From: Liolophura sinensis
Lineage: Eukaryota; Mollusca; Polyplacophora; Chitonida; Chitonidae
Reading direction: 5' to 3'
Assembly (NCBI RefSeq): GCF_032854445.1
Contig: NC_088296.1
Coordinates: 20,821,853-20,885,852, forward strand
DNA length: 64,000 nucleotides
A program made the position numbers and the translations under genes. The notes below the pieces were generated by a model. That model saw only the letters and a program-made list of their open reading frames with translations. It was not told the DNA's origin and ran no database searches. Of the stretch, positions 36,715 to 49,095 are shown in pieces; position 1 is the stretch's first letter, and the number at the start of each line of letters is the position of its first letter.

Positions 36715-39000
36715 TTGGTTAAAGTAGGATACCTTGCCCACATCACTGGACTCTTAGTTTGCATACTACCAGACTAGTGTTATAGACGTGCTTTGTGTGT
36801 TTGGTTGAAGTTGGATACCTTGCCCAGATCACTGGAAACTCTTCACTATCACTCTAGGTTTGCATACTACCAGACCAGTGTTATAGACGTGCTTTGTGTG
36901 TTTGGTTGAAGTTGGATACCTTGCCCAGATCATTGGAAACTCTTCACTATCACTCTAGGTTTGCACACTACCAGACCAGTTTCATAGACGTGCTTTGTGT
37001 GTTTGGTTGAAGTTGGATACCTTACCCAGATCACTGGAAACTCTTCACTATCACTCTAAGTTTGCATACTACCAGACTAGTGTTATAGACGTGCTTTGTG
37101 TGTTTGGTTGAAGTTGGATACCTTACCCAGATCATTGGAAACTCTTCACTATCACTCTAGGTTTGCATACTACCAGACCAGTTTTATAGACGTGCTTTGT
37201 GTGTTTGGTTGAAGTTGGATACCTTGCCCAGATCATTGGAAACTCTTCACTATCACTCTAGGTTTGCACACTACCAGACCAGTTTTATAGACGTGCTTTG
37301 TGTGTTTGGTTGAAGTTGGATACCTTGCCCAGATCATTGGAAACTCTTCACTATCACTCTAGGTTTGCACACTACCAGACCAGTTTTATAGACGTGCTTT
37401 GTGTGTTTGGTTGAAGTTGGATACCTTGCCCAGATCACTGGAAACTCTTCACTATCACTCTAAGTTTGCATACTACCAGACCAGTGTTATAGACGTGCTT
37501 TGTGTGTTTGGTTGAAGTTGGATACCTTGCCCAGATCATTGGAAACTCTTCACTATCACTCTAGGTTTGCATACTACCAGACCAGTGTTATAGACGTGCT
37601 TTGTGTGTTTGGTTGAAGTTGGATACCTTGCCCAGATCATTGGAAACTCTTCACTATCACTCTAGGTTTGCATACTACCAGACCAGTTTTATAGACGTGC
37701 TTTGTGTGTTTGGTTGGAGTTGGATACCTTGCCCAGATCACTGGAAACTCTTCACTATCACTCTAAGTTTGCATACTACCAGACTAGTGTTATAGACCTG
37801 CTTTGTGTGTTTGGTTGAAGTTGGATACCTTGCCCAGATCATTGGAAACTCTTCACTATCACTCTTAGTTTGCATACTACCAGACCAGTTTTATAGACGT
37901 GCTTTGTGTGTTTGGTTGAAGTTGGATACCTTACCCAGATCATTGGAAACTCTTCACTATCACTCTAAGTTTGCATACTACCAGACCAGTGTTATAGACG
38001 TGCTTTGTGTGTTTGGTTGAAGTTGGATACCTTGCCCAGATCATTGGAAACTCTTCACTATCACTCTAGGTTTGCATACTACCAGACCAGTGTTATAGAC
38101 GTGCTTTGTGTGTTTGGTTTAAGTTGGATACCTTGCCCAGATCATTGGAAACTCTTCACTATCACTCTAGGTTTGCACACTACCAGACCAGTTTTATAGA
38201 CGTGCTTTGTGTGTTTGGTTGAAGTTGGATACCTTGCCCAGATCACTGGAAACTCTTCACTATCACTCTTAGTTTGCATACTACCAGACCAGTGTTATAG
38301 ACGTGCTTTGTGTGTTTGGTTGAAGTTGGATACCTTGCCCAGATCACTGGAAACTCTTCACTATCACTCTTAGTTTGCATACTACCAGACCAGTTTTATA
38401 GACGTGCTTTGTGTGTTTGGTTGAAGTTGGATACCTTGCCCAGATCATTGGAAACTCTTCACTATCACTCTAGGTTTGCATACTACCAGACCAGTGTTAT
38501 AGACGTGCTTTGTGTGTTTGGTTGAAGTTGGATACCTTGCCCAGATCATTGGAAACTCTTCACTATCACTCTAGGTTTGCACACTACCAGACCAGTTTTA
38601 TAGACGTGCTTTGTGTGTTTGGTTGAAGTTGGATACCTTGCCCAGATCACTGGAAACTCTTCACTATCACTCTAAGTTTGCATACTACCAGACTAGTGAT
38701 ATAGACGTGCTTTGTGTGTTTGGTTGAAGTTGGATACCTTGCCCAGATCACTGGAAACTCTTCACTATCACTCTTAGTTTGCATACTACCAGACCAGTGT
38801 TATAGACGTGCTTTGTGTGTTTGGTTGAAGTTGGATACCTTGCCCAGATCACTGGAAACTCTTCACTATCACTCTAAGTTTGCATACTACCAGACCAGTG
38901 TTATAGACGTGTTGGATGCAGTGTCTTGCTCACATCACTTGGAATTCCTCACTATCATTAATTTGTCTCTTAACATACCGGTTTTATAGGAGTGCTTTTA
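36715..39000 (+). repeat. 101-bp satellite array
   Basis: GTGCTTTGTGTG recurs at 36788, 36889, 36990 and on to 38808 in exact 101-bp steps, about 21 units with almost no indels. Two sequence types alternate irregularly: CACACTACC with GTTTTATAG, and CATACTACC with GTGTTATAG. The last units (from 38910) are degenerate. Since 101 is not a multiple of three, the 64-91-codon open frames here are chance products. Confidence 0.96.
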
Positions 39001-40020
39001 TGTGCCTGGTTGAAGTAAGATCTTTTTACGTCACTGTTCACTACTCCTGCTCCTTAATTTGTATAGTTCTAGACGAATTTTAGATAGTCTTGGTATGTGT
39101 GTTTGGCTGAAACAGAATACAGGTTCTTGTTTACAGCACTGATAACTGGTCACTTCCACTCTACTGTGTAGTATTAAACCAGTTTTATAGTGATGCTTGA
39201 GGTGGTTGGGCGAGGGCTGCTGTGGGTTACGGAATTAATATCAATTATTGTACTGCGCTGGGGACGGGAAATAACAGCTCAAGAAGTATGTAAAGTGTTT
39301 AAAATCAGCGTTCGTTATCTTGAAACTTTGAGTCTGGTGCTTTGTTGTTGTATTCCGCGAAAGAGCCTAAATAAATGTGTAAATAATTGAACACAGTCAG
39401 TGTGCAGGAACGTAGAACTATGTCTTAGAAGCTAGAACGTGGTGTGCACATGTACATGTAGGTGAACGACAGAAAAAAAAGATAGAACAGAGGGGCATGG
39501 GAAACAGTACTAGGGCCCAGTTTCACAAAGTGACTTCCGATTTTTTTTTTATCTTACATTTGTTGTACGATATTTTTTACATCTCTAGTAGAGTACCATT
39601 GTCCTGTAGGTAGGTACCATATATTGTCCTATACGTGCGTATATGTGCACACTCCACTACTGTCCTGTGTGTACAACATCTAACTGCGTTTAAGTGTGTA
39701 TATAAGTGGGTATGAACTCAGGTAATGCTTTAAGTCGGCTTTCACTTTACTTGTAAATATGTTATTTTTTTTCCCATAAATTGGTGCTATATTGTTATAA
39801 TTGTCGGGCAGCTTTCCGTTTTGTTAAGTTTGATGATGGGATATATGTTTCATTTCAGTTTATGCCAGAGTTTTATGTCATTTAACGCATTCCTGTATTA
39901 CGTTATTGTCTCCTAAAGCTCAATAAATATATAATTGGCTCACATTTTTTTTTGTTTTGGACGTAAAATGTATTTATTTATTTACTACGTACACATATGG
40001 ATCCAGTGGGAAGGAAATCA
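39001..40020. other. No supported gene
   Basis: Degenerate satellite edge (to about 39200), then AT-rich DNA with no recognisable feature. Confidence 0.5.
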
Positions 40021-40024
40021 TCTG

Positions 40025-40165
40025 GAACCTATTTATTTATTTATTTTATGTGTGTTTCAAGCCGTACTCAAGAATATTTCTCTTATCATGCTTGTACGAC
40101 TCTGGCCAACATTATGTTGAGACGAAACGGCGAAAAACCCACAACCATCCGCAGGTGTGTGAGCG
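40025..40165 (-). mobile_element. SINE, decayed and head missing
   Basis: AAGCCGTACTCAAGAATATT, CTCTGGCCAACATTATG and CCCACAACCATCCGCAGG. Confidence 0.78.
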
Positions 40166-40667
40166 TCGGAAATATCGTACTCCTTAAAACACATGCGTCG
40201 TTCTCTATGTTCACTTTATTTCACTGCCACCAATGGACAAGCTTAAGTAAGTCGCATGTAGGTTTGTGTAGGCTTGGCCTCATCACTTGTCTCCTCCCGC
40301 GGAACAATATAGTTAGCATTCACCAATTAAATTGTTTCAGGTTTTGGTTAAATTCATGTTTTACATACCCTAGATAAAGAGAACACATGTGTATAAAGTA
40401 TTATTAGAGACAAAGGTTGAGATGGATTGTTTGTGCTTTCTGACATCACCTTGACTGGCGCAGTCTAAGGTTTGATGCAGACCATGCGTCTTCCTCTAAT
40501 TCAATAACGTTCATTCACTCTGACTGCAGCTGTGGTATATGAGGTATAGAAGTACAATGCATTGCATATATGCAGATGGCGGCACTTTGGCCTCTGTGTG
40601 TACATCGAACATAAAAATCCAATACGCTACAATTGTTTAATTCAAATATAGTAACATATAAAGTGCT

Positions 40668-41992
40668 CTATTGGCACTTTGAAATTCTGCTAATAATACG
40701 TTTCATCAGATTACATAGTTTTATAAACAAACATCCACAAACAACCAAAAAAGCATATTCTCGAACTGTGCGATGCTTTGACTGATATCTGAGGAACAAG
40801 GATTCCCTAACCTGGCTGAATGACGGACAAGACAGGGTAATGTATTTCCTCACCAATTTCATTTTAACAGAGAGTTTGCGTATCCTATTTTCTCTTGGTA
40901 TAACTGTCCAACGATAAATTTCTATTGAAATATAGTGATTACTTCTTCTGAATTTTGTAAGTACAAGTATTTTGTTTCAATGTCAAGCCAACAAGATAAC
41001 TGTTTAGCTCTATATTGTGCTTAATTAGTTTATAATAAGCCGCTTTAGGTAAATTTGTCACAGTAAAAAGCCATGTTTGGTCAAACGGATCCTTCAAGAT
41101 GGATTTATTGTTACTTATACACACAGTTGGGAACTATGATATCCATACATTTCTGTCAGGTTGTGTCCTGCGATGTGGAGACATGATTTAATGAAGGGTA
41201 TCTATTTATGCTGGAAGAATCCAGTTTATGCGTTAATTTATAGCATACACCCTTTTCCAGACCGCAGGCAACACGGTTCCAATCACCAAGCATCTTGTTT
41301 TGATAAGTATGCCAAGAAAGTATCGTCCTGTTTCACCATAAACCCAGCATAGTGGAGTTCTTTTCCTAACACATTAGCTGGCGCAAAACGTTTGTGTAGA
41401 CATTTTCAATGATTCCATACGCTTCGAATCCGCATATTTCACAACCTTATATTAAAATAGGCACTACCATTGCATTAAATAGATTGAGCTGAAGGTCGAC
41501 CGGAATGTCATATTTTCCCTATATTTTTCTCGTCAAAAGGTATATTGCTCTTGAAGCACTGTTTAAAAGGGTTTTCCTACACTTTACAAAGCTCCCTTAC
41601 TTGAAGAATACTCTTTCTAAATAGTTTAAATGGTCAACTATTTCTACTGGCATGACCCAAACATCTACTGGCATGACCCAAACATCTACTGGCATGACCC
41701 AAACATCACAACCTTTGTTTTCTGTACACCAGTCACATTTTTTGTTTAAATTTTTATCCAAACTCAGCAGCCAATGGAGCCAAGACAAAGTATAACGGCA
41801 GCAGTTTTTGTGCACATTTAATCTACTGTTACACATTTTTTTAAGGGTAAGTGCAAAAGAGAAGACTTGGCGCCAAGTTAAATCTTGTATTAAGCCTTGA
41901 ACCAGTTTTGAACAACTGAACCCACAGCTTGCGAATTTCAAAAGGTCGGCAGCTAAGCCGGAACATTCTGATTTCTTACAATCACAAATCAA
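40668..41992 (-). mobile_element. Decayed LINE, 3' part of ORF2
   Basis: Reading the minus strand from high to low coordinates, successive frames give pieces in the order of a non-LTR element's reverse transcriptase and C-terminus: KTKVVMFG, VEIVDHLNYLE, PVDLQLNLFNAMVVPIL, then NRYPSLNHV, QTWLFTVTNLPKA, and RWTVIPRENRI just upstream of a Cys-poor end near 40880. Such tails (IPRENRICxLC-type) are common in invertebrate LINEs. Frames are broken repeatedly and the 5' part is absent, so it is an old, dead copy. The ORFs of 131, 61 and 64 codons on this strand are parts of it. The clade is not resolved. Confidence 0.78.
41644..41706. repeat. 21-bp tandem repeat, three units, inside the LINE
   Basis: CTACTGGCATGACCCAAACAT three times without a mismatch. 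This is a recent expansion in an otherwise old element. Confidence 0.95.
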
Positions 41993-42854
41993 TCAACCAA
42001 TGGATCGATAAAACCATAAATCAGTCAAGTAATCAAGAGTTGTATTTTTTATGATCTGGTAAAAGCGCATGTCGTTTTGTAAATATTTTCTTATCCAGTA
42101 ACCTCAGTTAATTTTACGCTTCATCAGTGAAATATTTAAAAATGTGTGGCTCTGTCAGAGCTTTGTCAGGAAATGACATTCTCGCTCTAATCCGTACCAT
42201 AGCAGTGCAGCGCCACTATCGGCCATCTATATAATATTACTGCTATACTTTTCTCTCTGTTTGGATGGCACGCTGATTAAGTTGCCCAACTGTCAACTAA
42301 TACGATAATCGATTAAACTAGGACTTTTGACGGCTACCAAAGTCTTGTGAAACCATCCACTGGGTCGAATCTGCCTGTTGCTGGCTAGGCTACGTTTCTA
42401 CTTCTTAATTCCTTTTGTTGTCGTCGTTGACCACGTCCTTTAAAATGTTTCACTGTGTCACCTTTAAGGCAGATGAAAAACGGAGTGCCCGATACAAACC
42501 ACCCACCTTTGTTAAGTATTCCATGAACCTTCCCAGCTGGAATTTCACAGCATAAACTGCGATTGTGAGAGGTAAGTAACGCGCTTATGGTATGCTATGT
42601 TACACGGCTGTAGGCCTGCGGGACGCTTTCAGTCGCGTATATATTAACTAAAGCCCGAGAAATGCTGAGGCACTGGAATCTCGGGTATTAATGCTGGAAG
42701 CTGGGATTAAGCAAATATGTGCCACTCCACCAGAGGCAAGAAGTCTTTTGAAACATGCTAAATTGTCTCCCTTTACACGTACTGGTTATTTTTTTTCACA
42801 CGCACAGTAGGGTACACAGAGATGCATGAATGAATTCATTGTCCATCCCTAAGA
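41993..42854. other. No supported gene
   Basis: No coding frame, repeat or element recognised. Confidence 0.5.
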
Positions 42855-43010
42855 ATAGTACTCTCCTGCCGTACGTGAGAAAGTCTGCCAGCAACCTGTG
42901 GATGGTCGTGGGTTTCTCCTGGGCTGTGCCTGGTTTCCTCCCACCATAATGCTGGCCGCCGTCGTATAAGTGAAATATGCACGAGTACACCAGTCAAATA
43001 AATAAACCCT
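42855..43010 (+). mobile_element. SINE, head missing
   Basis: CTGCCGTACGTGAGAAAGTC, CCACCATAATGCTGGCCGCC and CAGTCAAATAAATAAAC. The CGGCGTAAAA part of the tail is lost. Confidence 0.9.
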
Positions 43011-43149
43011 TAATAATAGTATGCACGATTTGTTGTCTGTAATTGCACAGATATGTAACTATGTACTCCAGTACATATAAACTACTCGACTGGATGATTA
43101 TCAGAACAAAATATCATAAAAGAATTACACCATACAGAGTAAAAACCAG

Positions 43150-43340
43150 AACATTGTCGATAGTGTAATAATTGTCAAATGGTCACACGTTACCGGTGAA
43201 ATACGACCTCTTGACTATTTACCTCAGTTGCAATTTTATTCAAACTGTTTACGTACCTGTAATTGCTGAAATAGTAGCAAATTACATGCACTCTGGCTTA
43301 AGTACACGATGTAGAATTACACTTTTTGAATACAGCACAA
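43150..43340 (-). repeat. Dispersed repeat R1, minus-strand copy
   Basis: AAATGGTCACACGTTACCGG, GCAATTTTATTCAAACTG and GTAGCAAATTACATGCACTC. Confidence 0.72.
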
Positions 43341-43371
43341 AATTTTAGAGCTAAAAATTGGCTGGGACAAC

Positions 43372-43490
43372 TGCGGGTTTCGAACCAGCGACCTCGCAGT
43401 CATGGATATTGGTCCAGTGGTCTAGACGGTTGACATGTATTACTGGCAATTTGGTGCCTGACTCTCAGGTCGCTGGCTCAAAACCCGCAG
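43372..43490. repeat. Foldback element with tRNA-like boxes on both arms
   Basis: The left arm CTGCGGGTTTCGAACCAGCG then ACCTC is nearly the reverse complement of the right arm AGGTCGCTGGCTCAAAACCC then GCAG, about 80 bp apart. Each arm read outward carries a B-box-like GGTCGCTGGTTCGAAACCC. Between them GTCCAGTGGTCTAGACGGTT looks like an A box. It resembles two tRNA-derived modules joined head to head. No complete cloverleaf is evident. Confidence 0.65.
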
Positions 43491-44084
43491 CACTAGAAAT
43501 ATGTGCTATATTCAGACAGTGTAATTCCTAATAACATAATACTGTTATCTGTAGAGAAGTTACAATTTGAGGCTAGAGAGTAGGTATGGCTTCAGCGTTT
43601 TGATTTGATTGCCATGTGTGTACAAGCCATCAACCAACATTGACATTCCTGGTCAGTAATCCAAAGGCTAAATCCCAAACCATCAAAGGACCAGGAAAGC
43701 CTATAAAGTACGAAATTATAACGACATCATGCAAAGTGACGCAGTCAGTTTTCAGTGAGGTTGGAAAGACGCACGGTATACTATAGGCGTGAATGAAATC
43801 ATGATAAAACTGCATGATTAAAAAATTAAAAAGTACATCTCTACTTTTGGAGCCACATGAATTTGGCCGTTTCTTGAATATGTTTCCTTGATTATCCGAA
43901 TACTTGATGAATACCGCAACGACTGTTATAATCAAAAAGGGATACGATCTATCCCCTTTCCTGATTCATTAAAGACTGAGGAGACTGCTCAGAATCCAGT
44001 TAAAAGATTGGGACAGTGACCAAAATAGAACATTATAAGGCTGATCTACTGGGAAAATGGTATATTTATCACTGAACAGTGAAA
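43491..44084. other. No supported gene
   Basis: A 101-codon minus frame (43630-43935) is unlike known proteins. Nothing else is recognised. Confidence 0.5.
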
Positions 44085-44420
44085 GCCGGGCGACCTCGGG
44101 ATCAAGCCCGGGTCATACCACAGAAAAAATCATACCTGCTGCTGCCTCACTTGGCGCTCAGCAGTAAGACGTTAGAGCAAGGAAACATGACTCGCTGACC
44201 CGGTGTCAGTTTAATGTGACTGAGTGGGATGTCATGCCTGGTGTCTTCGGCATGATACTTCAATGTGGCGGCAGCACTTTGCTGGCATGGATTCGCTCTG
44301 TCACAAGACGACACAGTATATTTAGCCTACACACACCTAATGACTCCTTGTCGTAATATCTCTGGAAAAAATGTTAAGTAGGACGTTGAACCCAAAGTAT
44401 ACATACATATATATACATCC
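44085..44420 (+). mobile_element. (CATA)-tailed tRNA-related SINE, near full length
   Basis: Starts with a B-box-like GACCTCGGGATCAAGCCCGG, continues GCTGCCTCACTTGGCGCTCA, GGTGTCTTCGGCATGATACT and TCACAAGACGACACAG, and ends CTCCTTGTCGTAATATCTC, GTTAAGTAGGACGTTGAACC and ATACATACAT. I recognise this as a widespread molluscan repeat type. Partial copies are at 21715 and 63120. Confidence 0.72.
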
Positions 44421-45154
44421 CCAACAGTGATATATTTACCACCTGAATGTCTAGTAACCTTCATTGTTACATTGTGACAGTCAGTCTATAATTGAAACGT
44501 GCTGTTAGCGAATTGGACATTGATCCGAACACACAAGACACCTGTAAATTGTGTGACAAAGACACAGTATTACTTCTGGGTTTCTGACAAAGACTAAGGA
44601 ATATGTGCGGTGACAGTCAGAGTCTGGATTTTCTTTCAACATACAATTTCTGTGTCCCGGGCATTGTCCAAGCACTTAACGGGAAACCTTGTCAAATCAT
44701 TACACAGATTAATGGTCTTTTGAAACAGCTGTGTTGCTCTAAATCTTCTAGATTCGCCACGACATTCTTCTTGGCTGCTTTTACAGTATGTCAACACTCG
44801 TCTCGTCCTGATGCGAGTAGGCGCAGTGAAAGCAAATTTAAACCACGAAGACAGAAAACTAATCCAACCCAGTAAAGATAGCTGTATATACACAATGCCT
44901 CTGGTGGCTGCAATAGAAGTGCAATCGTGGAATGTTCTAGGTTGTTTTCTGGGTCAGGTACCATGTTTGAAGATAACCCAGCCTTGAGTGACCCAGGTCA
45001 AATGACATCGCGAGGGGCCGGGGATTGGTCCCGGGTTGGGGCGCAACTGGGACACAATATTTTAATCGTGTATAACTTGTTTGCATGTACTGGCATGGTT
45101 ATCGAGGTGAATAATGATTTCATTGCTTAGAACATTCCTTAGGTCTCGTTACCA

Positions 45155-45700
45155 ATTCTGTTTAAGCCGTGATGCTGTGTAATTTGCTACTATTTAACCA
45201 TTTGTATGGACAGTTAACTGATGTAAATATACAAGAGGCCGAATTTCACTGGTTAAGTGTTACCATTTGCCAAGTGTTGCACTGTCGTCGCTGCTATTGT
45301 TCTAGACTCTCTATGCTGTATGTCTTTACTTATGTTCTCTTCAGCGTAAATCAGCACTCCGTTTGTACTAAGCATCCCGAGGCCTGGTGCTTTGGCATTG
45401 TTTTAATGGTATCGTATGTTAAAGATTAATCTCAGAGTTTTTGAGTAATTCTAGGCCCAAGTGACGTCTAATAAATTGCAATTAACATCACTGCATATTT
45501 TTTTTTACATAAATCTGCTTAACCATCGTTTGGGGGCGTGCAATTTGCTACTATTTATGCATTTACATGAATGGTTAAAATAAGACCCTAACTAAAGTAA
45601 ACTGACATGGGTCCATATTTAACCAGTTAAGTATAACCATTTGCTACCACATTTTAGTCGCTGTCCTGGTTTTACTATTTTTGCTCTTTGTGTTTTACAT
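45155..45700 (+). repeat. Dispersed repeat R1, two consecutive copies
   Basis: Copy one (to about 45320): GTAATTTGCTACTATTTAAC, CACTGGTTAAGTGTTACCAT and GCACTGTCGTCGCTGCT. Copy two (about 45360-45700): TGAGTAATTCTAGGCCCAAG, TGCAATTAACATCACTGC, GTGCAATTTGCTACTATTTA, AACTAAAGTAAACTGACATG and GTCGCTGTCCTGGTTTTAC. Copy two is the most complete in the window. Confidence 0.8.
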
Positions 45701-48700
45701 TTTCCTCATTGCTCACAAAAGTTCTTAGAAGAAGTACTCCGTGACACTAAAATGGTTGATTAAATTTAATGGCCTCTAAGCTATAGTGTGAATTGAGGTG
45801 TCGTCACTGCCCTGGTATGGATGGATCCAACACATCAAATAACCACCCTTTCTCGTGACAATGTTACTTTTCAATTCATTCCCGGTGAAAGCAATGGTGA
45901 CGTCATAACGTTACAGAAAGATTGAACATTTACAAGCAATGTGTGGGACATCCGGTTGAACCAATACTGCTTATGATTGGTCAATTACGTGTTCTTGATT
46001 GACAGCTCGGAACGGTCTATTGCTTCGCATGCTGCAAACTTCAATATTTAAAGACGTTTTCACAAATATTCCGCTTAGACGACGGCTTTTAGATTCACTG
46101 GAGACTGCCCTGTGTAAAAAACAGTTGAAATATTTTTGCCAACGCAAACAATCACAATTTTAATTGATACTAACCCAATCAACACTTGTTTAGTCGCAGC
46201 ACTGTACACATCGCTTTAATTGCTCCACCTGCCAAAATACAAGAAAAAATATCGTTAAAAACAGAAATAACCAAGTTTTATGTACATATGCCCAAATTCT
46301 AAATTTTTTTCTAAACATTGGAATTTACATTTTTAAATATTTTAACATCATCTTATGAAGTTTTTACTTTTTTCATTTATGTAAAACTTTTGACAAAAAA
46401 AAAAAAAAACAGAAAATCTCCTCAAACCTGAAATATTCTATTATTGCACAGTCATGTTTGTTTCGCGATGTCATACTGGCGAAGGGAAGCAATCTATGTT
46501 CACTGCGTTCGCTAAGAAGGCTACACAAAGCTTTCGTCTCTTACATAATTCTATTTCATTATATAAACTGCTTTATCTCTTCTATAAACTGAATTTGAAA
46601 TCGTTTGCAAATAACCATTGGGGTACATGATACATAAATTAAAAAATAATAATCGTCAGCGGAAAGGATAGGGGCATATACATCCTACGCTACATTTATT
46701 TTAATATTTATTTGTTTACATTTTGATTGATTTATTTATTTATTTTTCTTCTGACTGGAAGAAGAAATTATGAATGGACATTGTACCAGCATACTTATCA
46801 CAGGTCTCTTTGAAAAGAGCCATAAGGCTATCACGGATTTCAAGCATTTGGAGGCATTTGTTTGGGCGCAAATATTTACATAAAGAAGTGGAAAACAGGT
46901 ACTTTCTAATAAATGTGTGAAATGGGTGATTTCGGTGGTCGCTTACTCCATCTTGGTTTTTGTTTTCACGGCAGAATGCAGTTTGCGCTACAATTCTCCG
47001 GGTTCAATGAAAAATAAACTAGGTAATTTTCCCTTATTACCTTAGTTCATTTACCTGTCTTTATTCCCTAATATATTTCCAATTATTCTCTGACAATGTA
47101 TGACATCCAACAAAGCCTGATGATAAGTATCACGTCGGGGTAGGTTTCCTGGTAAACACGCTCCATAATTAAGCCAAGGGGGATATATGATATATATTGT
47201 GCCGAACTTCTCTGAGAATATCTCCTGTTATTCTATGCGGCTGCTATATTTTTCAGTCAACCTGTAAATTGATAAAAAAAACTACTAATAATCTAGAATG
47301 GCACAGCTTGAGACTGACCTTTGCATTGTTTTAATGTGATTGTATGTTAAATGTGATGATAACATTTTGAGTAATGCTAGATCAGTAACATGTCATAAAA
47401 TGCAATTAAATATGTGACCATTTGCCCGCTATGACACTTGTCATTTATGCTCCGGTCTTTTTCTCTTTGCTTAACGTCTTTCATTATAGTTTTCCATTAT
47501 ATGTGTCCAAACACACGCCATTCCTTTGAAGCTTCGTTATAAGAACTTATATTTGCTTGGTAAGAGTTTAACACAACTTGACATTTAACACACCGAATGA
47601 TTTAAAGTGGTCAAGTTTGTAAACGTTTGGAAAGTTGTGCAAATTTGAACAAATTGAATGGGTTATCGCTCAAGTGTTTGGGTGCATTAAACACAGCCAA
47701 CCTTAGGGACGAAACGTTTCTACGGCAGCCTAGTAAACCTTGTTATAGGGACTTACTACATGGGTACATGCCACAAACTAAACATCATACAAATATTGAA
47801 TGCTCACGTGCTTGGCATTGATGTCCATTACATAATATAGAATGGCGCGTGACGGGTTAATAGAGGGAGGGATTAGATTTATTCAATCTGATGATGTTTT
47901 CAAATACATTAGATTTTAGCTATTATGCAAAGGTATCGCACTGCCATTATAAGAGGCACACATGTCCATGAAAGGTAAGACAAAACCAATAAATGGTTAT
48001 GATATTCTGAAAAAGAACCCGTACTGTTTAGAGAGAAGAATGGTGGCTTATTACAAAATAAACACACGGGCGACGGTCGCCACACGCACCATTTCTGCTA
48101 AATTACAAACAAATAATATAGCTTAAAACTGAATATTAGGGTAAAAAATCTGATTTGGAGCATTTATATTCTAAAAACACTTCAAACAGATCAATTCATA
48201 CTTTTGAGTCTTGCACTGAACTGCATGGGAAAAGCATTACACAGAACATCCGGGTCACGAACTGAGGATGAGTAAATACAAGTTAGCACGACTGCGGTCT
48301 ATGACACATGCACTAAAGGCCGTCTCTAAGGGCCAAAACCAGTCTGGCAAAAAATGGAAATCATTTCAGTTCCTCATTGGTACTTAAGTCATTTAATTTC
48401 GCCGCCTCTAGGACATAAATGGAGATGCTTAAAGGGGGTTTAAATCAATATTAGTTCATATGAGTCGCCTTGGGGAGTTATTGTCGAAGGAATGCTCGCC
48501 AAACACGAAGATGGCGTGAGTCAACTGGAGATGACCGGACCCTCTCTCTCGAGTGACACTGTTAACAAATTGAATCAGGGTGTAGCAATGGGCTGCAGTC
48601 TCTGCTGTTGTCATTTTACGAATCTGTCAACAAAACTTACCTACTGTATTAAGAAAATCTTTCAGCTTAATCAAACTCTCTTAATGCAGCTTTCTTTTTT

Positions 48701-48780
48701 ATTTGAAATTTGCCTACTCATGTTCAGTAGGTCTTGTCAAACATCTTTGAGACTTCTTATTATTTCTAGCATATTGCGGT
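45701..48780. other. No supported gene
   Basis: AT-rich intergenic DNA. Only an R1 fragment (47325-47490) and a 15-A run near 46396 stand out. Open frames of up to 119 codons have no recognisable content. Confidence 0.5.
47325..47490 (+). repeat. Dispersed repeat R1, partial copy
   Basis: GTATGTTAAATGTGATGATA, TTTTGAGTAATGCTAGATCA and AATGCAATTAAATATGTGACC. Confidence 0.65.
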
Positions 48781-48796
48781 CGTTCTCTCAGACGTG

Positions 48797-48804
48797 TATA
48801 AATA
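48797..48804 (+). promoter_or_regulatory. Candidate TATA box of the first LPMO gene
   Basis: TATAAATA 118 bp before the start codon. Transcription would begin near 48830, leaving a 5' UTR of about 90 bases. No second candidate lies closer. Confidence 0.5.
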
Positions 48805-48921
48805 CCTCTGCAAGTGACACATACATCATCTACATACTCAAAGTGGCATGAGACAAGGCGATCTGCTGGTTCCAAATTTGTCTGCCGATTTCCAAGTTAA
48901 CCACGCGCTGAACTTAACAGC

Positions 48922-49095
48922 ATGTTTTCCACACTCCGGGTTAACGTATTGGCTATACTGATCTGTGCAAGCATATTAGACACAGATGGACATGGATATC
49001 TATACGATCCGCCATCTAGGTCCTCTCTGTGGAGACACGGGTACAACGTGGAGCCAAACTTCGACGACAACGCCTTATACTGTGGTGGTAGAGAG
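48922..49095 (+). CDS. LPMO gene 1 exon 1
   Basis: 58 codons from ATG to GGRE, donor GAG/GTAATT. Holds the signal peptide and the N-terminal copper-site histidine with PPSRSSLWRHGY. Confidence 0.93.

Noticed and set aside
36788-38989. Open frames of 64-91 codons in the 101-bp satellite
   Set aside because: The period is not a multiple of three, so the same sequence is read in all frames in turn. No gene is implied.
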